Of a DNA stretch of 64,000 bases, positions 33,511 to 46,478 are shown one piece after another; the first letter of the stretch is position 1, and every line of letters begins with the position of its first letter. The stretch lies in assembly GCF_905171775.1 (NCBI RefSeq), contig NC_053489.1, positions 389,329,349-389,393,348 of the forward strand. The letters run 5' to 3'. The notes under the pieces were generated by a model, which was given only the letters and a program-made list of their open reading frames with translations, did not search any database and had not been told where the DNA came from. Source of the DNA: Rana temporaria (Eukaryota > Chordata > Amphibia > Anura > Ranidae). Made by a program: the position numbers and the translations under genes.

Positions 33511-34115
33511 TGTTTTTATTTTTTTTGGCATTACTACTAAACCAAACACCTGTCAATATATATATATATTTTTTGGGTTGTACTAGTAAAAAACGAAAGT
33601 ATTATTAGTAGTAATAACAGGATTTGAGAAGAAACCTCTCCAACAGACAGCAAATTAAACCATATAGTTCTAACCATTCCCTACTATATCCAAAACAGAG
33701 TTGGACTTTAACTATTGTTACCATAAAGGAAACCCTTTGTAAGAGAATTGAGAATTCTTTCTTCCATGTTAGTGATGTCCCCTTGTCCTTTGTATTATAA
33801 TCTTTGAAATATAAACTTTCTTTGTATGAGTGGTCATTATTGTGTTGCTTTGTGACCCTCACTAGCACACTTTTTTGAATAGTGTGGTTGTAGTATCTTT
33901 CATACTGTTCTGTTTGAGCCCATCACACCTGGAAAATGGACGTAGAAGGTGTGCGATGCATCAAAAATGAATATGCAGCATCCTTATGTGGCTTTGGTGC
34001 CACATTTTCAGTAACAAGTCTTAAGCTACATAGAACCTTATGTAAGAACTGAAATTATTTTCTCACAGCCACCAATTTGATGCTGATTAGGTGAAGATGA
34101 GTAACTAGCTTTTAA

Positions 34116-34440
34116 CCACTTGAGACCTCCGGAAGCTTTACCCCCCTTAATGACCAAGCCTATTTTAGCTATTCCTTTAACTGACAATTGCACAGGCATG
34201 CAACGCTGTACTCAAATAAAATGTATGTCTTTTTTCCCCCCACAAGTATAGCTTTCTTTTGGTGGTATTTGATAACCTCTCCAGAAAGAAAAGGCGGACA
34301 ATTTAGAAAAAATAAATAACAATATTTTTTACTTTCTGCTATAGAACCTATCCTATTAAAAAAATGTAATGGCGGTGATCAGTGACTTATAGCAGGGCTG
34401 CAATATTATGGCGGACATTCTGACACTAACTGACCATTTT
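34116..34440 (+). mobile_element. TTAA-type element, 5' part only
   Basis: It starts CCACTTGAGACC after TTAA (34112-34115). AGCTTTCTTTTGGTGGTATT and a TTATGGCGGACA block match the other copies. It ends abruptly at 34441, where the second copy of the intron duplication begins. Confidence 0.8.
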
Positions 34441-34442
34441 TG

Positions 34443-35412
34443 TGATTATAAAGGTTCAGTTTTTTTTTTTTTTATATAAAACAAACATGTCATACTAACC
34501 TCCTCTGTACAGTTGGTTTTGCACAGAGTGGCCTGATCCTCCTTCTCCTCTAGGGTCCCTCCGCGGTGCTCCTGACTCCTCCTCTTCTCGGGTGTCCTGC
34601 CGGAGAAGCGCTCTCCAGCGGGTCACCCGTGCGGGCGCACTCCCATGTCCTGCTGCTGCGTTCGTAGAAACAGACGGCAAGACTTGGCTCCGCCTCCCGG
34701 CGCCAACATCATTGGATTTGATTGATAGCAGAGGGCTGCACCTGCTATCAAGGTATCCAATTGGGACACAAGACACCGGCTGGAGCTGGTGTGCTCATTC
34801 CCATCATGGGAAACACAGTGCTCAGGTAAGTATAAGGGGGGCAAGGGGTGGCTGCTGAGTGACAGGTTTTTCACCTTAATACATAAAATGCGTTAAGGTG
34901 AAAAATGGTGAGGGTTTACAACCACTTTTAAGCCTATTACACAGGGGCTGAATGTAATTTGACCTTTGTGTACTGGAGTCGGTCTGACAGAAGCAGGCCG
35001 TTCTGTCAAAGAAGGGGCAAGACCGAAAAAGGTCTGCAGATTGGCTGACTGGAATGTTCTGGTGGGGGGGGGGGGTCAGAACACAATAGTACAGTAGGCG
35101 ACATAGCTGTACTAACGTCGGGTAGTTAGTACAGCAGCTCCTCCCGAAGTGTCTGTTGTTTTTTTTTTCATTCAGCCCTGCTGGGTTGAATGAAAAAATA
35201 AATAAATACTAGTGTGTAATAGGCTTTAGTCTTCCAACATTATTGATGGTTGGTTGGTGTCCTTTAACCCACTTCCTCTAAGTCCAGGCTGTCAGACGTG
35301 CGCCTCCCTGTGCTATTGAGTGCAGGAGTAGGGACTGCCCTCCGTTGTCACTAGGGACAGTACTCAAGACATCACTGTGCTTGCCAGAGCACTTTACCTC
35401 TTGGTAGCCATT
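34443..35412. repeat. Intron duplication, copy 2 (downstream of the exon)
   Basis: This is the partner of 30711-31667, including the MITE (to about 34928). Its left edge coincides with the MITE terminus but lacks the TTAA present in copy 1, so copy 1 is probably the source and the break was at or near the MITE end. Confidence 0.88.
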
Positions 35413-35543
35413 TACCATGTTCCGAGCCCCCTTATGTGATGGTTGATCACATTCATCAACAGGGAGACAGAAGGATGGGTCCAAGTTAGACTTTTAAAGC
35501 TTAAATTTGTATGTAAGCAACTATTTAGGTCTTTGGACATTAT

Positions 35544-36258
35544 GGCCGGATTCACGTAGCACTTACGCAGACGTATCTCGAGATACGCGGCGTAAGTGCG
35601 TCGTATCAATGCGCCTGATTCTGAAAGCAAGATACGCTTGAAAATAGGCTTCATCCGACCGACGTAAGTTTCCTACGCCGTCGTATCGTGGGCGCATATT
35701 TACGCTGGCCGCAAGGGTCGCTCCCATTGATTTTCGATTTGAATATGCAAATGAGTGAGATACGCCGATTCAAGAACGTAGTTGCGCCCGGCGCATTATA
35801 TACACGGTTTGGGTAAGGCTTACGTCCGGCGTATAGTTATTCCCCATCTATGAGGCGCAACTCAAGCAAAGGTATGGACCAGGGAACAGCCGTCGTATTT
35901 TACATAGTAGTACGTGAATAGGGCTGGGCGTAGGTTACGTTCAGGCAGTGATCCGTCGTATCTTAGGGAGTAGTTTCGATGTGATTCTGCGCATGCACAC
36001 TGGGTTGCGTCCACGCATGCGCCGTACGTTATTCGTATCTTTATGACGCTCGGCCCATCATTTACATGGGGTCACGCCTCATTAGCATGGCTCACGCCCA
36101 CTGCCACTTACGACGAGTTACGCCGAGGGAACCCAGCGTAGATTAGGGAGCAAGTGCTTTGTGAATACTGTGCTCGCCGATCTGCGCTACGTCGGCGTAG
36201 CGTATATTCGATACGCTACGCCGGCATAACTATGCGCCAAGGTATGTGAATCCGGGCC
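35544..36258. mobile_element. Large MITE with GGCCGGATTCAC ends
   Basis: The ends GGCCGGATTCACGTA and ATGTGAATCCGGGCC are inverted repeats. The interior is dense in TACGCCG/CGGCGTA words with internal symmetry. The copy at 56085-56787 has related ends. No clear target duplication; Harbinger-like by resemblance only. Confidence 0.75.
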
Positions 36259-36649
36259 AATGACTGTTTAACATAATGTTTTCACTAAAGGCAAGCTGTA
36301 CCGTTCTTTCTCTTAGTGTGGTTTGAATTTTGTACGTCATTTGGATTAAGATTACAGCGTTGTCCATGTAGGTATAAATGCAAAGTTCTGGTCATTCAAA
36401 TGTATAGAAAAATGTAAATTCAATTAAGTTGAATGCGATGTGTACTGCTATCTACACCTTCACCTGGATAATGGCATGTTCACATTTGTGTGCTGTGGCA
36501 ATGTGTACCAAAACGTGCCTCAACGCACATTACCACAATGCTTATACTGTGCGTTTGGAGTGCTGCATTGCTTTTTGGTGTGTTGGCATGAATGGGCTGC
36601 ATTAACACAATGCATTACGTGTGTTCATTGATGCACCTCAACGGGACGC
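36259..36649. other. Unrecognised intronic stretch
   Basis: No coding sequence or bounded repeat seen between two MITEs. Confidence 0.4.
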
Positions 36650-36653
36650 TTAA

Positions 36654-37095
36654 AGGGTCACTAAAGGAATTTTTTTTTTTTTTGCTGAAATGACTGTTTA
36701 CAGGGTATAAAGACATAAAAGTTAACTGATTCCTTTTAAAAATAGATTAAATTCTATCATATAATGTGCCTCTAGTTTCACTTTCGGTTTTAAACTGGTT
36801 TCATGTTTATGTGAAGTAAAGAGACCCACAGAACAAAAACAAACAAATCCAGGGCAGTGTTTTGTTTTTAAAATGAATCTGATTGGTTCTGAGGAGTTTT
36901 AGACACACAGCTTAGACCACAGTGAGAAGCTCCCATGAGTTTTTTCATAAGGAGCCAGAAAAGCAGGAAGTGTGGAGATCAGAGCAGAATTACAGCTACT
37001 TCAAAGCAAAAACGAACAATGAGGACATGAAACCAGTACTGCAGTAAGGTAAAGGAAGCTATTTAGCTAAAAAAAAAAAATCCTTTAGTGATCCT
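36654..37095. mobile_element. TTAA MITE with AGGGTCACTAAAGGA ends
   Basis: AGGGTCACTAAAGGA at the left mirrors TCCTTTAGTGATCCT at the right, with TTAA at 36650-36653 and 37096-37099. A 442-bp non-coding element. Confidence 0.88.
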
Positions 37096-37099
37096 TTAA

Positions 37100-37922
37100 G
37101 TATGAATGGGACCTGAATAAAATGGTCCTGCCAGCTCCTATTGGAACTAGAGCCCGAAAGCTGTCTCTAACAGCTTGTGACTGTGCTAAGAGTCCGCAGT
37201 GTGTACACTCTCAGCATAGAAACCATAGACGCACATGTGTGGTATGTGGATGTATAAGTCCAATCTTTGGTCCAATGCAAATGCGTTACATGGGCAAAAA
37301 GAGGTTAAGCCAGTATTGTTTGTGGTCTGCTTATAGTTAAAGTAAAACCAAAGGTAAAGGCAAAACTATTTTTTTTTTATGCCATTTTGGATAGAGTTTG
37401 GAAGGTTAAAACCCTTGTGTTTAAAAAAAAATTATATATATTTTGCTGTCCATGTCCTATTGGGGAGATTTATGTTCACTTCCTGTCCCATGTCCAAAAC
37501 TGCAATTGAGAGGAAATCCCTGCAAATTAAGATAATTCCTTGGGGTCTCATGGGTCACCAGAAATAGTGTCCTCTTTTGGAAATTTCTCCTCTATTGCTG
37601 TTCTGGTTGCAGCACAAAATTTGGAATTTTCTTTTTCATTGATAATGGTAAAGAGGACAAATAGAGAGGGGGAATCTCCTAAACGAGGGCAGGGGTAGCA
37701 TTATTAAGCTAATAAACAAGTATTCTAATCCCTCTCCACTCCAAAACTAAGCAAAAAGGTTTTGCCTTTTAGTTATACTGTAATATTTTCTCCATTACTG
37801 GCTTACAATGCTTTGTTTTGCACATCTGCGCTTGGGGGCAACCATATTGGTAGAGGCAGAACTTTTTGTTTTCTCATGTCACAACCTACAGCAAGAACCG
37901 TGAGCGGCAGTAGTGAAATTGG
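37100..37922. other. Unrecognised intronic stretch
   Basis: No gene, RNA gene or bounded repeat seen. It ends at a TG microsatellite. Confidence 0.4.

Positions 37923-37923
<1 letters not shown>

Positions 37924-37958
<35 letters not shown>
37924..37958. repeat. (TG)n microsatellite
   Basis: About 17 TG units, uninterrupted. Confidence 0.95.
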
Positions 37959-37959
<1 letters not shown>

Positions 37960-38291
37960 TATCCTTTTCTAGCTGAGTGCACTGCACACTAGCCAAGTTT
38001 GAATGGCCTGTAGCAGCTTCTGCTAAGGAGCAAGGAGAGGACGCATTGTACAGGAGCTATTTTAATGCCCTGGAGTGGTGGCTAGGTTGACTGCAATATA
38101 GTGAAATTCAACTCATCCTGCAAATGTCAGGACAAAAAGGTTGGGGGGCAGCGCTTTTTCTGGAGAGGACCCAAAATAGCTTGATCTAGGAGGGCCTTCA
38201 TCATTTCCAACAGGAGGAGCCATGGTATGTTCTATTCATTAGATGTATTATTGCATAGGGGGGGGGGGTCATGAAAATCTTCCTGAAAGGG

Positions 38292-38378
<87 letters not shown>
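38292..38378. repeat. (TA)n microsatellite
   Basis: More than 40 TA units directly left of the solo-LTR-like element; TA repeats also follow its right end at 46772-46790. Confidence 0.95.
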
Positions 38379-38381
<3 letters not shown>

Positions 38382-39388
38382 TAAGGGGTTAGCTCGGTAG
38401 CGGGGTGTGTGACCCCTTGGATGGGTTCACCACACACTGAATTTATACAGACTGGCAGTCGGAGACGGTTGAAAACAAAGTTCTTGTTTTTTTTTTCCAT
38501 CTTGCTGGAAAACAATTGCAAGCATCCACACAACATAAAAAAAATCAAACATGAAATAAACCCTAGCCACTCTGGGCGTCAACCTTCCACACAGGAACCT
38601 ATCTATGGAGTCTGACTCAGCCTAGCGCTGGGCAGACAGTACTGGTCATACAGCACAAAACAATAGTCTTTTGATTTTTTATCACACAGAAAAATCAATC
38701 CTCTCCTCACCTCCTCACAAGACTTTCAGTACTGCTCTCCTTCCTCACAAAGCTTCAGGATGCAGCAAATTAGTGGTAATTCTCTGGGCTACTTATAGAG
38801 GCCTTAATTGCCTCATTCTGAACAGCTGAAGTTTATTTTTTTCATTGAACAAGAGGTTTTTATTGAGTAAAAAAAAGGTGCATACAGAGTAATGGAACAG
38901 TTACATACATTCACACACCAGACAAAAAAAAGGGAAAGAAAAAAAAAAAGGGGAAATAAGATGGGGGATTCCAGGGCATCAGTCAGTACATTTACAGTGG
39001 ACACAGCATGTAGTGAGTAAACTTAGAGCTCAAATGGGGCCATGTGCATATAAGATTATGGGTGGACCCAAAGGCGTATCACACAAGGGTTCTGTAAACC
39101 AATGACCCAGGACCATTCCAGTACTAACAACAAGTCTCTGCCTCCCTCAGCCAGCGGTCCCAAATTTTATCATATTTGGACGGACATCCTCTGTTGACAT
39201 TAGGGTTGTCCCGATACCGATACTAGTATCGGTATCGGGACCGATTCCGAGTTTTTTCGGCGGTAGTCAGACGCCGATACCCCGCCCCGATACACAAATA
39301 GAATACTTAACCCCCCCGCGCCGCGCCGCCGCCGACCGCCTCCACCGGAGCCGCAATTCGCCGCTGCGATCCGCCGCCGTTACGCCGC

Positions 39389-39585
39389 TGACTGTGTAAT
39401 ACGGGCGGGAACATTACAGCTTTGAATAGCTGTAATGATTTGCGCCACGCATAGACACTCCCCCTTGCTCGGGTGAACTGTCCAATCCCGAGCGAGGGGG
39501 AGTGTCTATACACGCAGCGTGGCGCCAATCAAAAGCTATTCAAAGCTGTAATGTTCCTGGCCGGCCGTAGTACACAGTCGGCGGT
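39389..39585. repeat. Internal hairpin of the hAT element
   Basis: Arms of about 90 bp pair around GAACTGTCCAAT: ACTCCCCCTTGCTCGGG with CCCGAGCGAGGGGGAGT, and outward ACATTACAGCTTTGAATAGC with its mirror. Confidence 0.85.
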
Positions 39586-39602
39586 AGCAGGTAAGCGGGC
39601 CA

Positions 39603-40865
39603 TGGCTGCATATGGGGGGAGACACACACGGCTGGATGGGGGGAGACACACACGGCTGGATGGGGGGAGACACACACGGCTGGATGGGGGGAGACACACA
39701 CGGCTGGATGGGGGGAGACACACACGGCTGGATGGGGGGAGACACGGCTGGATGGGGGGTGACACACACGGCTGGATGGGGGGAGACACGGCTGCATGGG
39801 GGGTGACACACACGGCTGGATGGGGGGAGACACACACGGCTGGATGGGGGGAGACACACACGGCTGGATGGGGGGAGACACACACGGCTGGATGGGGGGA
39901 GACACACACGGCTGGATGGGGGGAGACACACACGGCTGGATGGGGGGTGACACACACGGCTGGATGGGGGGAGACACACACGGCTGGATGGGGGGTGACA
40001 CACACGGCTGGATGGGGGGAGACACGGCTGCATGGGGGGTGACACACACGGCTGGATGGGGGGAGACACGGCTGCATGGGGGGTGACACACACGGCTGGA
40101 TGGGGGGAGACACACACGGCTGGATGGGGGGAGACACACACGGCTGGATGGGGGGAGACACACACGGCTGGATGGGGGGAGACACGGCTGCATGGGGGGT
40201 GACACACACGGCTGGATGGGGGGAGACACGGCTGCATGGGGGGTGACACACACGGCTGGATGGGGGGAGACACGGCTGCATGGGGGGTGACACACACGGC
40301 TGGATGGGGGGAGACACACACGGCTGGATGGGGGGAGACACACACGGCTGGATGGGGGGAGACACACACGGCTGGATGGGGGGAGACACACACGGCTGGA
40401 TGGGGGGAGACACGGCTGCATGGGGGGTGACACACACGGCTGGATGGGGGGAGACACGGCTGCATGGGGGGTGACACACACGGCTGGATGGGGGGAGACA
40501 CGGCTGCATGGGGGGTGACAATGGCTGCATGGGGGGTGACAATGGCTGCATGGGGGGTGACAATGGCTGCATGGGGGGTGACAATGGCTGCATGGGGGGA
40601 TACATTGGCTGCATGGGGGGTGACAATGGCTGCATGGGGGGTGACAATGGCTGCATGGGGGGTGACAATGGCTGCATGGGGGTATACATTGCTGGATGGG
40701 GGGTGACAATGGCTGGATGGGGGGATACATTGCTGCATGGGGGGAGACAATGGCTGGATGGGGGGATACATGGCTGCATGGGGGGAGACAATGGCTGGAT
40801 GGGGGGAGACAATGGCTGGATGGGGGGACACATGGCTGCATCTGTGGGGGGACATCGCTGCATTT
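39603..40865. repeat. G-rich minisatellite, 20-24-bp units
   Basis: The main unit is 24 bp (GAGACACACACGGCTGGATG plus GGGG). Shorter 20-bp units lack one ACAC. A GTGACAATGGCTGCATG form of 21 bp fills 40500-40690, and mixed forms follow. Around 55 units in all. Long open frames appear in several phases on both strands because the units lack stops; they are not genes. Confidence 0.95.
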
Positions 40866-43800
40866 GGGGACACATTTTTAAAAAAGTATCGGTATTCGGT
40901 ATCGGCGACTACTTGAAAAAAAGTATCGGTACTCGTACTCGGTCCTAAAAAAGTGGTATCGGGACAACCCTAGTTGACATATATACATTTTTTAAGAGGC
41001 AAGGTCCCATTTACTTCCGCCCTCCATTCCAAGAAGCTAGGAGGTACAGACCGCATCCATTTCCTGGCAATAACCTTTCTAACTGAGAAGAGAGTTTCGT
41101 GTAGGAATATTGTGGTATATTTGTCAATGTTCTCAGGAAATACTCCAAGAATACATTGTTTTGGGTCAAGTGCTATGGGAGAGCCCATTACATCATGTAG
41201 AAACTTTATAATTTGTCTCCAAAGGTCTTGAATCTTCAGACAAGACCAGAGGAGATGAAAGAACGTTCCCGTTTCCTGGCCATACATCGGACACAGAGTG
41301 GATTGGTCACGCTTATATCTGGCCACTCGGATGGGGGTTAGGTATGCTCTGTGAGTTATATAAATCTGGGAAAGTCGATCTGAGAGTCTGGGGGATACCA
41401 GCTTGCATGTCTCTAACGCCTCTTCCCACTCCTCATCCTCCAGGGGTCCCACCTCCCTCTCCCAGCGGGGTTTCAAGTTAAATGCTAGCTTGGTGGCAGC
41501 AGGGGCAACATACAGTAGAATTCAGATATTAGACCCCGTGGGTCAGTACTTTTAGCTATCGACATAACTGGGTGCGGTGTAGGCTGTGGGGGAGCATGCG
41601 GAAATTGTGTCAGCGCTGCATGTCTTACCTGCAGAAACCTGAATAGCATGTGATTACCTAATGAGAATTCCTCTTTGAGCGTTTGGTAGGTTTTGAGGTG
41701 CCCCCCTGAGTATAGATGGTGCAGGTAGAAGACACCCTGTGAGGCCCAAAGCTCAGATCCCTGAACGAGAAGGAACTCAGGTAAGTCCCTGTTGTGCCAC
41801 AGGGGTGTGTAGTCTGTGAACTGAGGTATTCCCAACCTGAGAGAAGCAATGTCCCAAATGCGTCTATACTGGAACAGCAGGGACTTCATATCTACACACG
41901 ACTCTGTACTCCTGGAGCCTGCCGATACAGCATAGAGAGAATCTCCAGTGCAACGGGCCCCCGAGGACAAAGCAGAAGCCGAAAACGTGCACTGTCTGTC
42001 TTATCAATATGAAACATTTGGGATAACTGAGATGCAATGTAATAAAGGTTAAAACTGGTAATGCTGTACCCCCCAGATCAGATGGATTTTTGAGTATGTG
42101 CCAGGCAAGCTTGTGCCTACCAGAGCCCCAGACAAATGGCTTGAGGAGGGCCTCCAATGACTTAAAGTATTTAAGGGGCAAGTATACCGGGGAGTGCCAC
42201 AGAGCATATAAGATCTTGGGAAGAAGGATCATCTTGATGAGGTTGATGCGACCCCACACACCTAGAGGGAGACGCGCCCAAACCCTTATTTTGGTTCTGA
42301 CTAGAGAGAACAATGGTTCTATATTGAGGGCAATGTAATCAGCCGGGCTTCTAGATACCTGTAGTCCTAAGTACCGAATATTGTCTACTCTCTGGAGGGG
42401 GAGGTCCTTCTGGGACTCCGGTTGCGGGAAACTATCAACTGGGAGAATCTGTGACTTCCCCCAGTTGATCCTGAGCCCTGAGAAATTTCCAAACCGTTCA
42501 ATCGTTTGAAGTGCAGTATTGAGAGAGGGGCCTGAATCAGCAAGGAACAACAGTGTGTCGTCCGCATACATACTAATTTTTTCCATCAGGGCCCCCATCT
42601 GTAATCCCTGTATCTCCGAGTTCTTACGGATAGACATGGCCAGTGGCTCTGCAGCCAAGGCATAGAGCAGCGGGGAGAGCGGGCACCCCTGTCTCGTACC
42701 TCTACTAAGATCAAACACAGGAGATGGCCAGCCATTCGCCACCACCCTGGCTGTTGGGGACTGATAAAGTAATTTGACCCATTTATGGAATCGATGGCCA
42801 ATTCCATAGCATTCCAAAACACCTCCATAGATATTTCCATTCCACAGAGTCAAATGCCTTGGCCGTGTCTAGTGTCACCACCACCCGGGACCCAACATTT
42901 TCATGAGTGGCCTGAAGGTTCATATATAGTTTACGCAAATTAAATAAGGGGGTTGCGACCGGGCATGAAGCCCGCCTGATCGGTGTGTATTAATGAGAGT
43001 ATGACCTGATTAAGCCGATTAGCCAAGACCTTAGCCAAAATCTTAACGTCTACTTGGAGGAGAGAAATTGGGCGATAGGATTTCGGGTATCCAGGATCTT
43101 TTCCCGGCTTCGGGATGAGGACTATAGTTGCCTCTCTCATGGAGGGAGGGAGTGCAAATGTTTCAAAGATATGATTGTATAGAGTTAATAACTTGGGGAT
43201 CAGCACCTCGCTATATTGTGAGTAGAATTCAATTGGAAGGCCCTCAGAGCCTGGAGTTTTAGATCTAGCGAACCCGGCAACAGCATTCGCTATCTCCTCC
43301 GTGGAGAGGGGAGCCTCCAGGAGCTCCACCTGGGTAGTAGTCAGTTGGGGGAACACAAGATCCTCAAGGAAAGAGTCCATTAGGCTCTCATCCAGTGGAC
43401 TCCTGGACGTGTATAGGTCAGTAAAGAAATCTCGGAACATGGAGTATACCCTAAGCGGATCCGTAATCTGAAGGTCGTCAGGGCCGCGCAGGGAAATTAC
43501 CACTGGGGGCCTATCTTCGCTATGAACCAAATATGCCAAAAGCTTACCAGCCTTCTCCCCGTGCTCAAACAGTCTCTGTCGAGTAAAAAACAACTTCTGT
43601 TTGGTCTTTGCATATTGGAGTTGAGAGACTACCCTAGTTTGCATCTTAAGGGCACTAGCTCCCTCAGGGGTGGGGTTATTCGCAAATTCTCATTCTGCCT
43701 GGGACAACTCAGTCACCGCCTCTTCAAAGGCTCCTGCCGAGTCTGCCTTTATCCTGTTTAAGCGTGAAGTTAGAAACATGCGGGCATGGAGCTTGAAGGA

Positions 43801-44650
43801 CTCCCAGATCGTCGCCACTGGCGCAGATTGATCGTTCTCTCTGAAATATGCCCGCCACTCCGCGAGGAGCTCATCGTCCTCAGGGAGCACCGTAAGCCAG
43901 AATGGATTCAAACACCATGCCCGCCGTGGCTTATCCACAGGAACTCCCAGGGTGATCCAGTAGGGGCTGTGATCCGACAGCAGCCTGGGGGAGAAGACAG
44001 CCTCCCCCAGCCGTGATGTGAGACCTTGCGAGATAAGGATCATATCTATTCTTGACATGGAATTATGAGCAGGGGAGAAGCAGGAAAATGACTTTTTGTC
44101 AGGGTACTTATACCGCCATGTGTCTGTTAGGTGAAAAGAGGTGGCGAGTCGGGAAAACTTAGAGTCTCCCACCATCCCTGAACTGGGACTTGCAAGCTGG
44201 AGCCTGTCGAGGGAGGGGTCCATTGTGGTATTAAAATCCCCCAGCCAAACCGCTTGGATCGAGGGACGTTGTGCCATGAATGCAATCCCCTCTAGGACTA
44301 TAGACATGGAGAAAGGGGGCGGGATATAGAAGGCCAGAATAAGGAAAGGCTCCCCGTATAGTTTGGTAGATAGGAACACAAAACGGCCCTATGGGTCCGT
44401 AGAGACCTCACAAAGTTCAAAATGGACTGATTTAGTGACAAGTACAGAGACCCCCCCGTGCGTGGGTCGAGTGGAATGTCCATCCCACCCATGGTCGGCG
44501 GAGTGCCATCTGCAACCTTCCCTCTACATGTGTCTCCACCAGTACTACTATATCAGCATGCTGTTTTTTAAGAAAGGCAAAGACTGCTGAGCGCTTCACT
44601 TTTTCACGGAGATCCCTGACATTCCAGGTTAGGAACTTCAAGGACGCCAT

Positions 44651-45613
44651 GAAGTTCCGCGTGAAAAATAGTGCGGTCCCTCAGGACAGTCACAATCTGT
44701 CCCGTCGTCCCGACCTATAACCAACAGGAATAGCGGGAGTCCGGGAGTCCTGTATAGGACACATAACAGTATGAACATATGCTGTAAAACCCTGTTCCAG
44801 AAAATATCTCGTAGATGATTACTCAATGAATAAACTACCCCACCCCGCCCTGCACCTCCCACAACTGATGCAGGCTTCATCCCTGAACAGTTCAAACAGT
44901 AGAAAATATAACATTTGTGCTCGGTAGTAGTGCAAAATCAGAACAAATGTAAAGATCACCAAACGGAGCCACCCGGGTAGGTGAAAAGAGCATGTCAAGT
45001 CTCGTGACACACCGTCGCAGCGGTGTTCGTTCTGCGGTGGCTCCATACAACATAACCTTTGTCCCTAGAACTAAATGGGGGAAAGTCTCGCTGCACTATG
45101 CATGTGTTGGGTAGGACTAGTGCAATCCCGTCACAATATGATTAAAACTTAAGACCCAGGAGGGGTACGGATAACAGAGGGAGGGGAAGGGAAAGAACCC
45201 CAATATAATCAGGGGAACTGTGCAAGTAAAAAAAAAGAGAGGAAAAAAAGGAACCCCCCCCAAGTCAGATCCCCCTCCCCCTCCTCCTGAAGTAAAGTTC
45301 CGTGTTGACTCTCGGAGGAAAGTAGGCCCATCTCGAACTTCTATGTAGGCAAGCATCATCAAAGGGCTTTACTGTGTAGTGGGTAGGGGGACATAAGACC
45401 CAGAGCTAGCCAAAAGGTCAGGTAAAGAAAAAATATAAGGCTCTCTTCCCCATGGCAGGGGCAACGTGGGTGCAGGGTCAGAACTAGTACAGTGTATGGG
45501 CAGATCAGCGTTGAAACATATCGTACAGTAGTGGGTAGCTACACACGTGGCAAAGAAGCTAGCCCACTGCATGGGTTTGGGGAGAGGTGACATTAGCTGT
45601 ACTCACAATAGCG
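44651..45613 (-). other. L1-D inter-ORF region
   Basis: About 960 bp between the two L1-D ORFs without a recognisable domain. It is unusually long for L1 and could hold a decayed segment. Confidence 0.5.
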
Positions 45614-46478
45614 TCAGTCCACATTCTCAGGTATCACGCGACGCTCCAGCCAGGTGATCACTTCCTCGGGGTCTTCAAAGAAATGTGCTCTCCCCTTGTG
45701 TTCCACCCTGAGGCGCGCAGGGAAGAGCATGGCATACTTGAGGTGTTGAATGCGAGGCCTGCGCTTAGCTTCCATGAATCCCTGCCGACGGTGCTGTACC
45801 TCAGCAGAAAAATCCGGGAATATGGCCACTGTAACATTCCCCAGCGGTATGTTGCCCTTCACTCTAGCCAGTCTCAAGGCTGCATCCCTGTCTTTATAGT
45901 TAAGAAGTTTGGCGATAAAGGTGCGTGGAGGTGCTCCCTGTGGCGGTGGTTTGGCAGGCATGCGGTGAGCTCTTTCCACTGTCAGAAGGGGAGAGAAAGC
46001 CTCCCTGCCATAGGTATTGACCAGTAGTTGTTCAAGAAATGTAGTAGGGTCTTTACCCTCTGCACCCTCAGGCAGGCCAATGAAGCGTAGATTACATCTC
46101 CTTAATCTATTCTCCATGTCATCTTGCTTAGTAAATAGCTGGTGGATCTGGCGCTGCATGCGGTCTGTGCGTTCCTGGAGGGGGGGGGACAGCATCCTCC
46201 ATAGTACTAATCCTATTCTCCGCGGTTTTAACCCGATCCCGGAGTTTGTGGAAGTCCTGTCTGATCAGTGAGATATCTATCTTAACCTCCTCGATCTGGG
46301 CTGTCAGTGAGGTACGGCAGAGAGTAATTGGCTCGAGCAGTCTATCAGTATCCCCCGCCGACCGCTCACCTCCCGCTCTCCCTGAGGCGCCATCTTCTTC
46401 CCCGTCCTCCTTGTCCTGGCGATGGTATTGATCCAGCTTCGCCACAGCCGCGGATTTCTGGCCTTTCGGTGGGGACAT
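45614..46478 (-). pseudogene. L1-D ORF1, one frameshift
   Basis: The protein starts MSPPKGQKSAAVAKLDQYHR at 46478. A charged leader is followed by a coiled coil (DISLIRQDFHKLRDRVKTAE, then QERTDRMQRQIHQLF). The RRM starts with NLRFIGLPEGAEG near 46080 and contains VERAHRMPAKPPPQGAPPR. The C-terminal domain has YAMLFPARLRVEHKGR and ends PENVD. The frame breaks near 46185 in a run of eight G, so a single-base slip would account for it. Length, about 285 residues, is normal for L1 ORF1. Confidence 0.9.

Larger units (their letters stand above)
39201..40972. mobile_element. hAT element with internal minisatellite, in L1-D ORF2
   Basis: The inverted ends are TAGGGTTGTCCCGATACC and GGTATCGGGACAACCCTA, and the 8-bp duplication GTTGACAT flanks them (39193-39200 and 40973-40980). 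It consists of a subterminal ATCGGTATCG palindrome, a hairpin (about 39389-39585), then a minisatellite. No transposase is present. Confidence 0.95.
39124..44650 (-). pseudogene. L1-D ORF2, frameshifted and split by a hAT element
   Basis: The protein starts MASLKFLTWNVRDLREKVKR at 44650 (endonuclease domain, with LLSDHSPYW near 43985). RT parts include PGSEGLPIEFYSQYSEVL near 43220, PKPGKDPGYPKSYRPISLLQ near 43100, TLDTAKAFDSVEW near 42870, GTRQGCPLSPLLY near 42690 and the catalytic YADD near 42570. The C-terminal domain runs to 40980. There a hAT element (39201-40972) splits the last codons; the tail RGCPSKYDKIWDRW resumes beyond it and stops at 39124. Frame changes occur near 44400, 43690, 42860 and 41480. 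Most domains survive, but no complete product is possible. Confidence 0.9.

Noticed and set aside
35544..36258. CpG island / promoter
   Set aside because: The CpG-rich words are the internal repeats of a MITE with clear inverted ends, repeated in form at 56085-56787.
39529..40875. Three overlapping - strand open frames of 430-450 codons, proline-rich
   Set aside because: They are open in all three phases because the minisatellite unit lacks stops on that strand. Repetitive composition and location inside a hAT element argue against a gene.
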